64,000 nt of DNA from Blasia pusilla (lineage: Eukaryota > Marchantiophyta > Marchantiopsida > Blasiales). Of the stretch, positions 22,093 to 33,649 are shown in pieces. The notes beneath the pieces are model-generated. The model worked only from the letters and a program-made list of their open reading frames with translations, did not search any database and had not been told where the DNA came from. The position numbers and the translations under genes are program-made. The stretch covers positions 14,198,001 to 14,262,000 of the forward strand of contig CM114275.1 of the NCBI GenBank assembly GCA_050084515.1, written 5' to 3'. Numbering within the stretch: position 1 is the first letter of the stretch; the number at the start of each line of letters is the position of its first letter.

Positions 22093-22551
22093 CTACCGCC
22101 GCAAAAGCCCCTTTTCCTGGGCACGCTGCAAAGCTATGGAGACCTGTTGCCTACAATAAAGTATCGCAGTGGCTAAGGAAAACCCATTTCTCGACTGGAG
22201 ATGATGGGCGCAGTCCGTAAGGAATGAGTCAAACCTCTCCCCCATGGCCCCGTACATCTCAATGGCTAGGGGGATAAATATATATCCATCATGAAGTCGA
22301 CTATAAATGTGGATCTTCTTTACCGCCGCCGCTCCTTGTAGCAATCTCCCTAGTGCCACCACTTGGGCCCGCACCGCCTCTCGCGTAGGATCTATCACTA
22401 CAACATTCGCTACCACCACCTCAGACTCCCGCGTCATGTAGAGATCAGCACGGATAAGGGAATCCCTCATGGAGTAGTGCTGAAACCGTGCATGTCCGCG
22501 TGCGAGAGGAAGAGGACGGAAAGATGAGGGGGTGCTCAATGGGGCCCACAA
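22093..22551 (-). pseudogene. C-terminal part of a second reverse-transcriptase element
   Basis: A 152-codon minus-strand frame has SEVVVANVVVIDPTREAVRA, DGYIFIPLAIEMYGAMGERF, FLTDCAHHLQSRN and RQQVSIALQRAQEKGLLRR. I recognise this as the tail following RT in the LINE-like plant/algal family to which 4009-4818 also seems to belong. The DPT...FIPLAIE pattern recalls a PD-(D/E)XK-type nuclease fold, an inference only. The RT itself is absent. Confidence 0.5.
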
Positions 22552-22671
22552 GCCCGGACTGATAAGCTGGTCGACTATGGACGTTATTCACTGAGTGGAC
22601 CAGATACCATGAGTTATGAGATCTCACGTACAAGAGTTAAAGATAGGTTATATGAAATAATGAAAAACAAA

Positions 22672-22800
22672 TCTATAATATTATAGGAGAGTGCCTTCTC
22701 GCAACGCAAATACCCAAGCATCTAACACGTGGCATTTTGGTTTCTCCGAGTAAAATGCAGCCTTTCTGGGTGGTCTGATATGTGAGTTCCACGATTCTAA
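22672..22800 (+). mobile_element. Helitron-like 5' terminus
   Basis: A|TCTATAATATTATAGGAGAG followed by TGCCTTCT matches the starts at 9953 and 48028. No CTAG end follows before the copia element at about 22975. Confidence 0.45.
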
Positions 22801-24607
22801 ACTATTGGAGGGGATTTTTGTAGCTGTTGGACGGGGTCCTTAGGGTTTTGGGACTTCCACCGTGTAAACGATTTATTTTAATCATTCAAATTTTGTGTCT
22901 CTAAAGACGGTTAAATCCGTTCTATGAGGGAGATCCGTCAATTTCATGGCCCTAAAGAGGCGTAAAAGCTTACGAATGGAGCAACAACATTCAAGGGTAG
23001 TACCAAGAACAACAACATTCATAAACTGAGCATCTCTTGGTCATAACTCATCATATGGGAGCAATGGTCAAGAAAGACTCGACAGCATATTGGTATATTG
23101 ACTCTGGTACATCAAATCACATGACCTCACAAGCTAAATGGTTTAGTAGTTTGGAGTCAATGAAAGATCATGCAATTGTGCTCACAAGAGATGATACCCA
23201 ACATCATATCGCACATACCGATAAAGTTCCAAAAGCATCATATGGTCTTTGTGCTCTTGGAAATTTTCTCTATGTTCCTTCCATCGCAAGAAACTTGATC
23301 TTTGTAGGAAAAATAGTAGAAGAGGATTATGAAGTGAAGTTTAACACAAATGGTTATTTCATTGAAACAATGGATGACTAGACTACGAGAGCCAAAGGAA
23401 CTAGATCTGGAAAAATGTTCAAATCAGATGTTTCCATGCCAGAGATTCAAACAATAATGTATGTATAACTGGCCAATAAGTCACAGATCTAAATGTGTGG
23501 TATAAGATAATTGGACATATGAATCTTCAACGATTATTGAGTTTTTCATCATCTAATGTAGTAATAGGACTTCCTAAATGAGCGAGTTCTACTACGTTAA
23601 AGTTATGTCATGCTTGCCAATTTGGAAAACAAACTAGATTTCCATTTCCAAATCAAGGTAGAAGAGCATCCAAGATATTGGAGTTGATTCACAATGATGT
23701 GTGGATAGCATCACAACATAGCCTTAGTGGTTGACAGTACTTTGTTTCATTTATTGATGACTTCTCTAGATATATATGGGTATATTTTTCTAAAAGCCAA
23801 GTTAGAGGTATTCTCAGTGTTCCAAACATTGAGAGTTCTAGTAGAGAAGCATACTGGAGAATACATTCTGAAATTGCATTGTGATGGAGGAGGAGAGTAT
23901 CTTTCAACAGATTTTGATGACTACTTCCGTCAGAATGGCATCCAATGTCAAGTGACTTGCCGTTACACTCCACAAAAAAATGGAGTGGCTGAGAGGAAGA
24001 ATCGACATATTGTTAAGGCGGCATGAGCTATGCTGAATGAGAAGAACATGCATAAGGTGTATTGGGTAGAGGCTGTAACGTGTGCAATCTTCTTAATCAA
24101 CCAAACTCCAACAGTAGGAGTTCATGATAAGAGTCCATTCGAAGTCTTCACGGGAAGTAAACATGATTTTTCCTTCTTGGAAGTATTTGGTTGTATTTAT
24201 TATGCTCATGTTCCTTCTGAAAGAGGTCATAAATTAGATCCCAAATCTGAAAGATGTATATTCATTGGCTACGCCGATGGAACTAAGGGGCATAAGTGCT
24301 ACCTTACATCCTCTAGACAACTTGTTATTAGTTGCGATGTTGTCTTTGATGAGCTTAAGTCATGGTATGCTCCATCTGAGCCTATTCTACCTCTAAACTC
24401 GTATGTTGAGGGGGAGAATATGATTGTAAATGAACCGACATTGCCTTCAAATTTCCCAAGTACTAGTATAAGATTAGGAGATGTCCTAGATTCATCAGGT
24501 AAATCCGTGAGTCCATGGATGGAAAGAATACGTACTCAGTTTGTTGACACTAGTCAGAGCTCGAGTAAGGTGTCAGAGGCATCTACCTCTGAACAAAAAC
24601 TTTGTAA

Positions 24608-25281
24608 AATGGTAGATGGTAAATAGATCAAGCCCGTGGGCTCCAAAGGATCAAAAGGCTGAAAAACACATTACAAGTCATTCATTCAATGACCCAGCAA
24701 AAGATCCTAAAGAATTGGGTGTAAGAAACCAAACTCCTTTTGTTATTCTTCTTGCGGAAATAGGTTGTCTTCCTCTAGAGGCTGAAGCTCTTTACTTGAG
24801 CATCACTTATATTGCAAGGGTGAGATCTCTTGATGTTTCTCGCCTCCCTCATCAAGCTTTGCAAGCCACACGTTCTATGGGGTGGATGGCGGATGTGGTG
24901 ACTTGGTCTTCAAAGTGGGATGTGGCAGAATGCGATTGGGACTTAAAACTGATGGCACGCCGCGAACATCTACAGAAGCAATTTCTCAACATCATTTGGA
25001 GCAGTGCGGGCACCAAAATGGAGTTTTATCAACTTCGTGTTAATCTTATGCTTGTATATTGTAAAACATGATACCTACTTGCGGGGATCTCCACGTTCTT
25101 ATGTCATATTATTGCACGACATCGAAGTGGGTCTCATAGGCTAGGAATTGAGAAAGGACGATGGCTTAATATTGATAGAAGTGAACGAATTTGTAAGTTA
25201 TGTGACAGAGAGAGTATTGAGGATGAAGAGCATGTGTTTGTTACATGTCCAAGGTACGAAGAGATTAGACTAGCTCATAAA
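24608..25281. mobile_element. LINE fragment with inverted 5' part (copy e)
   Basis: 24608-24713 is the LINE 3' UTR and tail on the minus strand (ATGGTAGATGGTAAATAGAT onward). At 24714 the sequence flips to the plus strand (GAATTGGGTGTAAGAAACC) and runs through ORF2 C-terminal codons to 25281. This tail-to-inverted-body arrangement is the usual result of twin priming. Confidence 0.7.
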
Positions 25282-26817
25282 ATAAATGGTAAATAGATCA
25301 AGCCCATGGGACCCAAAGGGTCAAAAGGCTCAAAAACACATTACAAGTCATTCATTCACTGATCCAGAAAAAAATCCTAAAGACCTTCTCCTAGCTATAG
25401 CTTAGAGCAATTGAGCGATGAATAATGACGGCCCTAATATAACAATCTAAATCATAAGGCACTAGTTGTAGTCAAGAATAAAAATTCTCCACATCTATTT
25501 TATGAGCAAGTCTAATCCCTTCATACCTTGGACATGTAAAAACACATGTTCTTCATCCTCAATATTTTCTCCGTCACATAACCTACAAATTCATTCACTT
25601 CTATCAATATTAAACCATCGTCCTTCCTCAATTCCTAGCCTATGAGACCGAGTTCTATGTCGTGCGATATTATGACGTAAGAACGTGAAGATCCCCGCAA
25701 GTAGGTATCCTTGTTCACAATGTACAAGCATAGGATTAACATGAAGTTGATAAAACTCCATTTTGGTGCCGTAGCTGCTCCAAATAATGTTGAGAATTTG
25801 CTTTTGTAGATGCTCGAGGAGTGCCATGGGTTTCAAGTCCCAATTGGGTTCCGCCATATTCCACTTTGAAGACCAAGTCACCACATCCGCCATCCACCCT
25901 ATGGAACGTGTGGCTCGCAAAGCTTGATGAGGGAGGCGAGAAACATCAAGAGATCTCATCCATATAAGACCACTAGAAACACTAAGCTCCTAAATAAGAA
26001 TTTCCTAAGACTCTAAGACACAAGATGAGCTCTTTTACACCGGTTTAAAAATGAATATAGAGCTTTGTAACTAGCTTCTACTCTCTTTTGCACGCAAAGT
26101 GCCAAACTATAATCATTAGAGAAATCGATGCCTAGATATTTGTAACTCTTCACTTGTTTTAATTGTAGACCTTTGTGAAAGAACGAGAACTTGGATCTAG
26201 TATGCACTATAATGACTTTAGATTGTCCATATTAACCTCCATCTGATTCTGGGTACAAAACCTTGCCAAAGTGTCGAGGTGCTTTTGTAAACTAATGCCA
26301 TCACATGCTAGTAATATGATATCATCTGCATACAATAGAGCTTTGATGACAAAGTCCCCAAGCTTGACACCTTCACTATCACATTCCTCCAACCACTTTT
26401 CGATATCATCTATGAAAACTCCAAAAAGTGTAGGGGAGAGAGGGCAACCTTGAATGACTCCAATGGTACTCAAGATCTCTTGAGTTTGTGAATCTTTGAT
26501 CTTGGCCCGAACGGAATGATATAACGTGGCCACGGCTGCTAGGAGATTTGGTGGTACTCCAATGGCTTGCAGCCTTTCCCATAAGAGCATGCGAGGTACA
26601 GTATCAAAAGCTTTCTTGAAATCGATGAAGCCGCAAAACAAAGCTTTTCCATTGCTCTTAGATTTCTCCCATAAAACATGCAAGGCCAAGATATGGTCGA
26701 TGGTGTTGTATGTTGGGGGAAAACCAGCTTGGACCCGTACTCTCTTTTTGAAAGACTCTGTCCATGTGCTCAACTTCGACTCCACCAATTTCCCAAACAA
26801 CTTGGCAAAAACACAAG
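25282..26817 (-). mobile_element. LINE copy f inside copia copy 1
   Basis: The 3' tail (AAATGGTAAATAGATC) is at 25282 and the 3' UTR extends to 25400. A finger region follows with damaged metal ligands. A deletion joint near 25958 brings RSLDVSRLPH next to the SFLNRCKRAHLVS block. The RT domain lies at about 26200-26815 (LFCGFIDFKKAFDTVP, GCPLSPTLFGVFIDDIEKWL, ALLYADDIILLA). The element is 5'-truncated at the copia junction. Confidence 0.8.
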
Positions 26818-27596
26818 TAGAGTCACGCATCGAGTTCATAGATTCATAAATGGAGATTTCTTTGTGGCATATCATACATATATGATGACAATCCTTCAAC
26901 AACAGGAGCCGAGTTGTTTTGAAGAAGTTGTAAGTAAAGTCGAATGGATTGAAGCTATGGAGGAAGAGCTTGCTGGATTAAGACATCAACAGACCTGGGA
27001 GCTTCTTGATATACCTTCCGATAAGGAAGCTATTGGTTACAAATGGGTTTACAAAATCAAGCGCAATCATGATGGTACAGTTAACAGATACAAAGCGAGA
27101 TTGATGGCGTAGGGCTAAGCACAACAATATGGTATTGATTAGGAGGAAACTTTTAGACGTGTTGTAAAGATGGCGACTACGAGCATAGTGGTTCTAGTTG
27201 TAGTAAATAAGAAGTGGAGATTACATCCCATGGACGTCTAGAATGCCTTCTTGAATGGAGATTTATATGAGGAGGTATATATGACTCAACCACCAGGATA
27301 TGAGCATCCCAAATTTCCATTTTGCCTGTGTAGGTTAAAGAAAGCTCCATACAGGCTCAAACAAGCTTATAGAGCTTGGTATGGCAAGATTACATTCGTC
27401 GTACAAGAGTTGGATCTTAGGGTATGTGATTCTGACTCCTCGTTATATGTCTTGAGAGGACAAGATCATACGATTATCATTGTGCTATATGTTGACGACC
27501 TCTTGATTATTGAAGATTCAGTTATAGTCAAGCTCATGAGACACATGAACTTCTACATTTGGTACTCACACGAAGTAGGGAAGCTTAATCTTGGTT

Positions 27597-27810
27597 TGTC
27601 AGTTAAGCACAATTATCTTAACTAGGGTTAGTTAATCACAGTTAGTCTAACTCGAGCCTATGAATAAGCTAGGGTTGCTTATACATACCCTATTTAATTG
27701 AGAAGAGGACCAGCCTCCACTCATTCTCTAATTACAAATTTCGTTCTCCATGGTGGTGTATGTGGTACAACCGTTTTCCACCAGTTATGCTTGTTTAGCA
27801 GTTTTCCACA
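27597..27810 (+). repeat. Copia LTR (about 214 bp) shared by two internal regions
   Basis: The segment starts TGTCAGTTAAGC and ends GTTTTCCACA, with TG/CA ends. It is followed at once by a primer-binding-like TAGTTTCAGAGC (27811-27822), two mismatches from the usual TGGTATCAGAGC complementary to initiator tRNA-Met. Copia RT lies immediately to its left and a copia leader and gag to its right. Its boundaries rest on end motifs, since no second LTR is present to align. Confidence 0.65.
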
Positions 27811-30800
27811 TAGTTTCAGAGCGGGAGGAGAACATCATTTGAAATTCTGAGTGTTTGAAGAGATAAGAGAGGCAAGAGAAGGCACAATTTCAGTTTGGGA
27901 AAAGGAAATTTTATTCTGAGCTGAGTGGGTGCAAATTTTAGGTGGAGCCTTGACGGTGATAAAACTTTGAAGGCGTTTTGAGGGCTTTCTCAGTCGATTC
28001 AACCGTTTGGGTCCGCTTTGGCTACAAAAATTCCAAAAGCTAGTTCTAGACGTCTTATAGAGCTCGTCAAGAGCTTTCCAATGCGCCCAAAATCGCTCGA
28101 TTTTGACACTCTAAGCTCATGGAATAGCAATTTCAATGTAGGAAAGTGCAATTAGTGAAGAAAAGTTGTGCAATTTGCTCTCTACAGGCTAATTTCGACT
28201 AGTTCTTTCATACAATTGATCAATTTTGGAAAATTTCCCGTCGATTTCTTTGAAGGAGTGATCTATGCTTCAATTAGAGTAGTAGAAAGCCTGAAATTAC
28301 ATTTTTGTGAGTGAAATCGTTTATCATGGAGTATTCCTGAACAGCAATCACAGGCGAGAAGTTAGACAAGCAGAATTATAATGTTTGGAAGTTTCCCATG
28401 AAAAAAATTCTCATGGGTCAAGAACTATGGGAGCTTGTCAGAGGTGATGAGGCCAAGACAGAAGATGACTTGAATGTTCGCAGTTGGAACAAACGCGGAA
28501 GGCAAGTAATCCACTACATTTCAATAACGATCAGTTCGCTAATGATAGGTCTCATCCAAGATGTTGATATTCTGAAGGAGGCCTGGGATGCATTGGAAAA
28601 GCTGTTCCAAACATTTACAAAGGCCAGAAAGCTTCAATTGAAACAGCAATTGAACGAAGTGAGGAAAGGATCGCAAAGCACGAATGATTATATTTTGAGT
28701 ATCAGACATATTGTTGATCAGTTGAATAGCATTGGAGTGACAGTAGAAGATGATGATATCATTTTATTCATTCTTCAAGGCCTTTCAAAGGATTACAAGT
28801 CCTTTGAGACCTCAATTTTTGTGAGAGACAAGTATCCAACCTTTCAAGAGTAAGTTCCTCTGTTGATCAGTGAAGAGATGCGCCTAGTAGGTAGCGGTAG
28901 CTCGTCTAGTCTGCAAGAGAGTGCGCTATTTGCAGGTTATGGATCAAACAGAGGCAAGGATCGTGGCAGAAACTTCCGTGGTCGTGGTGGATATCAAGCA
29001 TATGGAGAAAGATGCACTCAATATAACGTCACTCAATCAACTACGAACCAGTATCAGACACAATAACAAGGTGATGATTGTGGAAACCGTTGGGGTCCAC
29101 GTCAGTAGTAGAGGGTCCCTCGATCTTGCAATTATTGTGGGAAAAAGGGTCACTATGCAAAATTTTGCTTCAAGAAGAAAGCAGATATGAGAACAGGAGC
29201 CCTACAACAACAAAACTATGTGGAGCAACAATACCAAGAGCAATACCAAGAACAACAACATTCACAAACATAGCATCTCTTCGTTATGACTCATCATATG
29301 GGAGCAATGGTCAAGAAAGACTCGACAACAGATTGGTACATTGACTCTGGTGCATCAAATCATATGACCTCACAAGCTAAATGGATGACCACAATGAAAG
29401 ATCGTGCAATTGTGCTCACAAAAGATGACACTCAATATCATATCACGCATACCGGTAAAGTTTCAATAGCATCAGATGGTCTTTGTGCTCTTGGCAAATT
29501 TCTCTATGTTCCTACCATTGCAAGAAATCTGATCTCTATAGGACAGATAGTAGAACAAGGTTATCAAGTAAAGTTTAACGTAGATGGTTGTTTCATTGAA
29601 ACAATGGATGACCAGACTACGATACCCAAAGGAACTAGATCTGGCAGAATGTTCAAATCAGATGTTTCTATGCCAGAGATTCAAACACCAATGTATGGTC
29701 AAACCGGCCAACAAGTCACATATTTAAATGTGTGGCATAAAAGAATTTGACATAAGAAACTTCAAAGATTACTGAGTCTTTCATCATCTAATATAGTAAT
29801 AGGACTCCCTAAATTAGCGTGTCCTGCTATGTTAGAGATATGTCATGCTTGCCAATTTGGAAAACAAGCTAGATTTACAGAGGTTTTCTTAGTGTTCCAA
29901 AAATTGAGAGTTCTAGTGGAGAAGCATACTGGACAACACATTCTGAAATTGCGTTGTGATGGAGGAGGAGAGTATCTTTCAACAGAGTTTGATGACTACT
30001 TCTGTCAGAATGGCATCCAACATCAAGTGACTTGCCGTTGCACTCCACAACAAAATGGAGTGGCTGAGAGGAAGAATCGACATATTTTTGAAGCGGCACG
30101 AGCTATGCTGAATGAGAAGAACATGCGTAAGGTGTATTGGGCAGAGGCTGTAGCGTGTGCAATCTTCTTAATCAACCGAACTCCAACAATAGGAGTTCAT
30201 GATATGAGTCCATTCGAAGTCTTCACGGGAAGTAAACATGATTTTTCCTTCTCGGAAGTATTTGGTTGTATTTGTTATGCTCATGTTCTTTCTGAAAGAC
30301 GTCACAAATTAGACCCCAAGTGTGAAAGATGTATCTTCATTGGCTATGCTCATGGAACTAAGGGATATAAGCGCTATATTCCATCCTCTAGGAAACTTAT
30401 TATTAGTCGCGATGTTGTCTTTGATGAGCTTAAGTCATAGTATGCTCCATCTGAGCCTATTCCACCTCTAGACTTATCTGTTGAGGGGAAGAATATTACT
30501 ATAAACCAATAGACATTCTCTTCAACTTCCCAAAGTACTAGTGCAGAATTAGGAGAGGTCCTAGATTCATCAGTTAAATTTGTGAGTCCATGGATGGGAA
30601 GAGTACATATTCACTCTGTTGACACTAGTCAGAGCTCGAGTAAGGTGTCAGAGGCATCTACCTCTAAACAACAACTTCGTTGATCAAGTAGAGTTACACA
30701 TCGAGTTCATAGATTCATAAATGAAGGTTTCCTTGCCTTACATCATGAATATATGATGACTACCCTTCAAGAACAAGAGCCGAGTTGTTTTGAAGAAGCT

Positions 30801-30957
30801 GCGAGTAAAGTCGAATGGATTGAAGCTATGGAGGAAGAGCTTGTTGCATTAAGACATCAACAAACATGGGAGTTGGTTGATATACCTTCCGGTAAGGAAG
30901 CTATTGGTTGCAAATGGGTTTACACAATCAGGCGCAATCAAGATGGTACAATTAACA
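27811..30957 (+). mobile_element. Ty1/copia copy 2, leader to early RT
   Basis: This is the same family as copy 1. The order is primer-binding site, leader, gag (28326 to about 29270), protease (WYIDSGASNHM near 29332), GAG-pre-integrase, integrase (CHACQFGKQARF to FDELKS) and the start of RT (WIEAMEEELVAL to NQDGTIN). Compared with copy 1, about 190 bp is missing after CHACQFGKQARF, which removes the first catalytic Asp region of integrase. RT stops at 30957, where an unrelated repeat begins. Stops lie in every domain. Confidence 0.85.
28326..29270 (+). pseudogene. Copia gag
   Basis: The reading runs from MEYS (stop at codon 5) through KQNYNVWKFPMKKILMGQEL, AWDALEKLFQ, LKQQLNEVRKGSQSTNDYI and LFILQGLSKDYKSF, the UBN2-type capsid region. 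A Gly/Arg stretch (GRNFRGRGGYQ) and a CCHC knuckle CNYCGKKGHYAKFC at 29128-29169 follow. The knuckle packages element RNA. Stops after TFQE, QTQ and near 29110 inactivate it. Confidence 0.8.
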
Positions 30958-31465
30958 TCCAATCTCTCTCTACACCATCTCACACCATAGCTCTCAAAGG
31001 TGTGCACTCTCTCTCATGTCAAACCAAACCCACTCTCCTAATGAGAGGCTTGGGTTACACTCACGAGGCAAGGGACCATAGCTCCGCCGCCTCATGCCAA
31101 GAGGTTCAACAAAGAGAGAAAGAGCTCTCTAGCTCTCTCTCCTTGAGGTATACCGCTCCCCTCTCCCAAGTTCTCTCCATGGTAATCCATTCTCCCAAGT
31201 CACCTCCTTGGTTCTTGACCTGATGTAGGAGGTCAAGGGCCACTTACCAAAAATATAAAGTCGATCATATACTCAAAATGGTACTTACCTAAAATAGTAA
31301 GTTGCTCAATATGGCTCCAAATGAGCCGAAACGAAGGGCAAACATGCTCTCTCAGGTTTCCCACGGCCTCAGCAGGTCATTCTCGACCTATTGAGCATGT
31401 CCTTTACTACTCACGAAGGCGTTCTACTAGATCTCACCGATATATCCTAAAAGACGTGATAGTTA
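30957..31465. repeat. Dispersed 500-bp repeat, copy A
   Basis: From CCATCTCACACCATAGCT through AGAGGCTTGGGTTACACTCA, CTTGACCTGATG, CGATCATATACTCAAAATGG and CTATTTTAGG-type text to TATCCTAAAAGACGTGA, this matches 46240-46730 in the same order and orientation. It carries no coding frame. The short CGTGCGCATACACATCGCTA at 31469 matches the PHD-repeat tail at 51670. Confidence 0.75.
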
Positions 31466-31550
31466 TCGTGCGCATACACATCGCTACACAACATACATCG
31501 CTGTCACTGAACACACACACAAACACGCACCATCCTATGGTAACTCATGG

Positions 31551-33205
31551 TAAATGGTAAATGGTAAATAGATCAAGCCCGTGGGACCCAAAGGGTCAAA
31601 AGGCTGAAAAACACATTACAAGTCATTCACTGACCCTGAAAAAGATCCTTAAGACCTTCTCCTAGCTACAACCTAGAGCACTTGAGCGATGAATGATGAG
31701 GTCCCTAATATAACAACCTAAATCATACGGCACAAGCTGTAGTAAAGAATAGAAATTCTCCACATCTATTTTATGAGCTAGTCTAATCTCTTCATACCTT
31801 GGACATGTAACAAATAGATGCTCTTCATCCTCAATATTTTCTCCCTCACATAACCTACAAATTGTTCACTTTATCAATTTTAAACCATCGCCCTTCCTCA
31901 ATTCCTAGCCTATGAGACCGGGGTTCTATGACGTGCAATAATATGTCAGAAGAACGTGGAGATCCTTGCAAGTAGGTATTCTTGTTCACAATATACAAGC
32001 ATAGGATTAACATTAAGTTGATAAAACTCCATTTTGGTGTCCGAACTGCTCCAAATGATGTTGAGAGATTGCTTCAGAGATGCTCACGGAGGGCCATCGG
32101 TTTCAAGTCCCAATCGCGTTCGCCACATTCCACTTTGAAGACCAAGTCACCACATCCGCCATCCACCCTATGGAACGTGTGGCTGCAAAGCTTGATGAGG
32201 AGGGAGGAAACATCAAGAGATCTCACCCTTGCGATGTAAGTGATGGTCAAGTAAAGAAGACTTCTAGAGGAAGAAAACCTGTTTCCGCAAGAAGAATAGC
32301 ATATGGAGTTTGGTTTCTTACACCCAATTCTTCTTGTAGAAAGATCTTTTGCACTCTTTCCACGCGCTCCCAACCTGTCTTCTTACAACAAGGGCCCCAA
32401 ACTTGGGTCCCATATAAGATCACCGGCAACACTAAGCTCCTAAATAAGAATTTCCTAAGACTCCAAGACACAAGATGAGCTCTTCTACACCGGTTTAAAA
32501 ATGAATACAGAGCTTTATAACCAGCTTCTACTCTCTTTTGCACACAAAGTGCCCAAGTATAGTCATGAGAGAAATCGATGCCTAGATATTTGTAACTCTT
32601 CACTTGTTCTAATTGTAGACCTTTGTAAAAGAACGAGAATTTGGATCTAGTACTCACTATAATGACTTTAGACTCCTCCATATTAACCTCCATCTGATTC
32701 TGGGTACAAAACCTTGCCAAAGTGTCGAGGTGTTTTTGTAACTAATGCCATCACGTGCTAGTAATATGATATCATCTGCATACAATAGAGCTTTGATGAC
32801 AAAGTCCCCAAGCTTGACACCTTCACTATCACATTCCTCCAACCACTTTTTGATATCATCTATGAAAACTCCAAAAAGTGTAGGGGAGAGAGGGCAACCT
32901 TGAATGACTCCAATGTTACTCAAGATCTCTTGAGTTTGTGAATCTTTGATCTTGGCCTGAACGGATTGGTATAGCGTGGCCACGGCTGCTAGGAGATTTG
33001 GTGGTACTCCAATGGCTTGCAGCCTTTCCCATAAGAGCTTGCGAGGTACAGTATCAAAAGCTTTCTTGAAATCGATGAAGCCGCAAAACAAAGCTTTTCC
33101 ATTGCCCTTAGATTTCTCCCATAAAACATGCAAGGCCAAGATATGGTCGATGGTGTTGTATGTTGGACGAAAACCAGCTTGTACCCGTGCTCTCTTTTGG
33201 AAATG
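31551..33205 (-). mobile_element. LINE copy g, 5'-truncated, RT to 3' end
   Basis: The tail TGGTAAATGGTAAATGGTAA is at 31551, followed by the 3' UTR. The finger region is damaged (one ligand changed near 31860 by a short deletion). The region LFRSLVLPVILYGTQVWGP follows, then RT motifs LLYADDIILLA, GCPLSPTLF, FCGFIDFKKAFDTVP and AGFRPTYNTIDHI, which is cut at 33205. Several small deletions break the frame (for example at 31865, 32115 and 32275). Confidence 0.85.
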
Positions 33206-33229
33206 GCATCCAAACAACAAGACAAGAAG

Positions 33230-33648
33230 TTATAAAATATCTCCAATCGCCCCCCCTAGCTAGTTCAAACTCTAGATAGCCATCTATCCCTACCTACCAT
33301 GACATACATCTTTATGACGCTAAGAGCAGAAAGGCCGAGTGCTCATATGGCCCCATCGTTAGTCGCCTTCCTGTCAACCATGTCACAGATAAAGTTGGAA
33401 TCGAAATCTATCTAGTATCTCCTCTATGTACATGTGGGACATATCCATCATCCCCGAGGAACTCTAGTGAGAGGTGGCGTCAGACATGCCGTATGCCAAC
33501 CTCTTGAACATCCATCACAGACTAGCATCGTGGCCGCACCACGAGCAAAACCACACAACATACAACGCAAGCATGCAGGAACTACCGTTGAGCTCGGATC
33601 TACTGTACCATCAATGTTAGGAAGGTGACATGGCGCACAATTACGCAC
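33230..33648 (-). pseudogene. PHD-finger remnant in a dispersed repeat (copy 1)
   Basis: The minus frame 33648-33448 gives CLRCMLCG, then TMLVCDGCSRGWHTACLTPP, then TGA, then WICPTC. Together these are the Cys4-His-Cys3 ligands of a PHD zinc finger, a reader of histone H3 tails. The rest of the segment matches 62510-62740 in opposite orientation (CTAGCTAGT, CTCTAGATAGC, GGACATATCCATCAT). It is probably a domain of a retroelement polyprotein. The host element is not identified. Confidence 0.6.
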
Positions 33649-33649
33649 A

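Larger units (their letters stand above)
22975..27596 (+). mobile_element. Ty1/copia copy 1, split by 2.2 kb of LINE DNA
   Basis: The plus-strand pol is in pieces. The protease (WYIDSGTSNHM, 23090-23125) and GAG-pre-integrase follow from 23037. The integrase runs 23600-24600 with CHACQFGKQ, FIDDFSRYIWVYF, GGGEYLSTDF, NGVAERKNRHI and PFEVFTGSKHDF. The RT runs 26880-27596 with WIEAMEEELAGL, YKWVYKIKRN, NAFLNGDLYEEVYM and YVDDLLII. LINE DNA occupies 24608-26817, and the flanking pol text resumes as in copy 2. gag and the 5' LTR are missing, and the end of RT plus RNase H is lost before the LTR at 27597. Stops and shifts are frequent. Confidence 0.85.

Noticed and set aside
26526-33263. Plus-strand frames antisense to LINE RT (26526-26849, 32976-33263; also 53677-53946, and 35691-36026 on the minus strand)
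   Set aside because: They recur with similar translations only because the LINE recurs; they mirror the RT reading frame and have no independent support.
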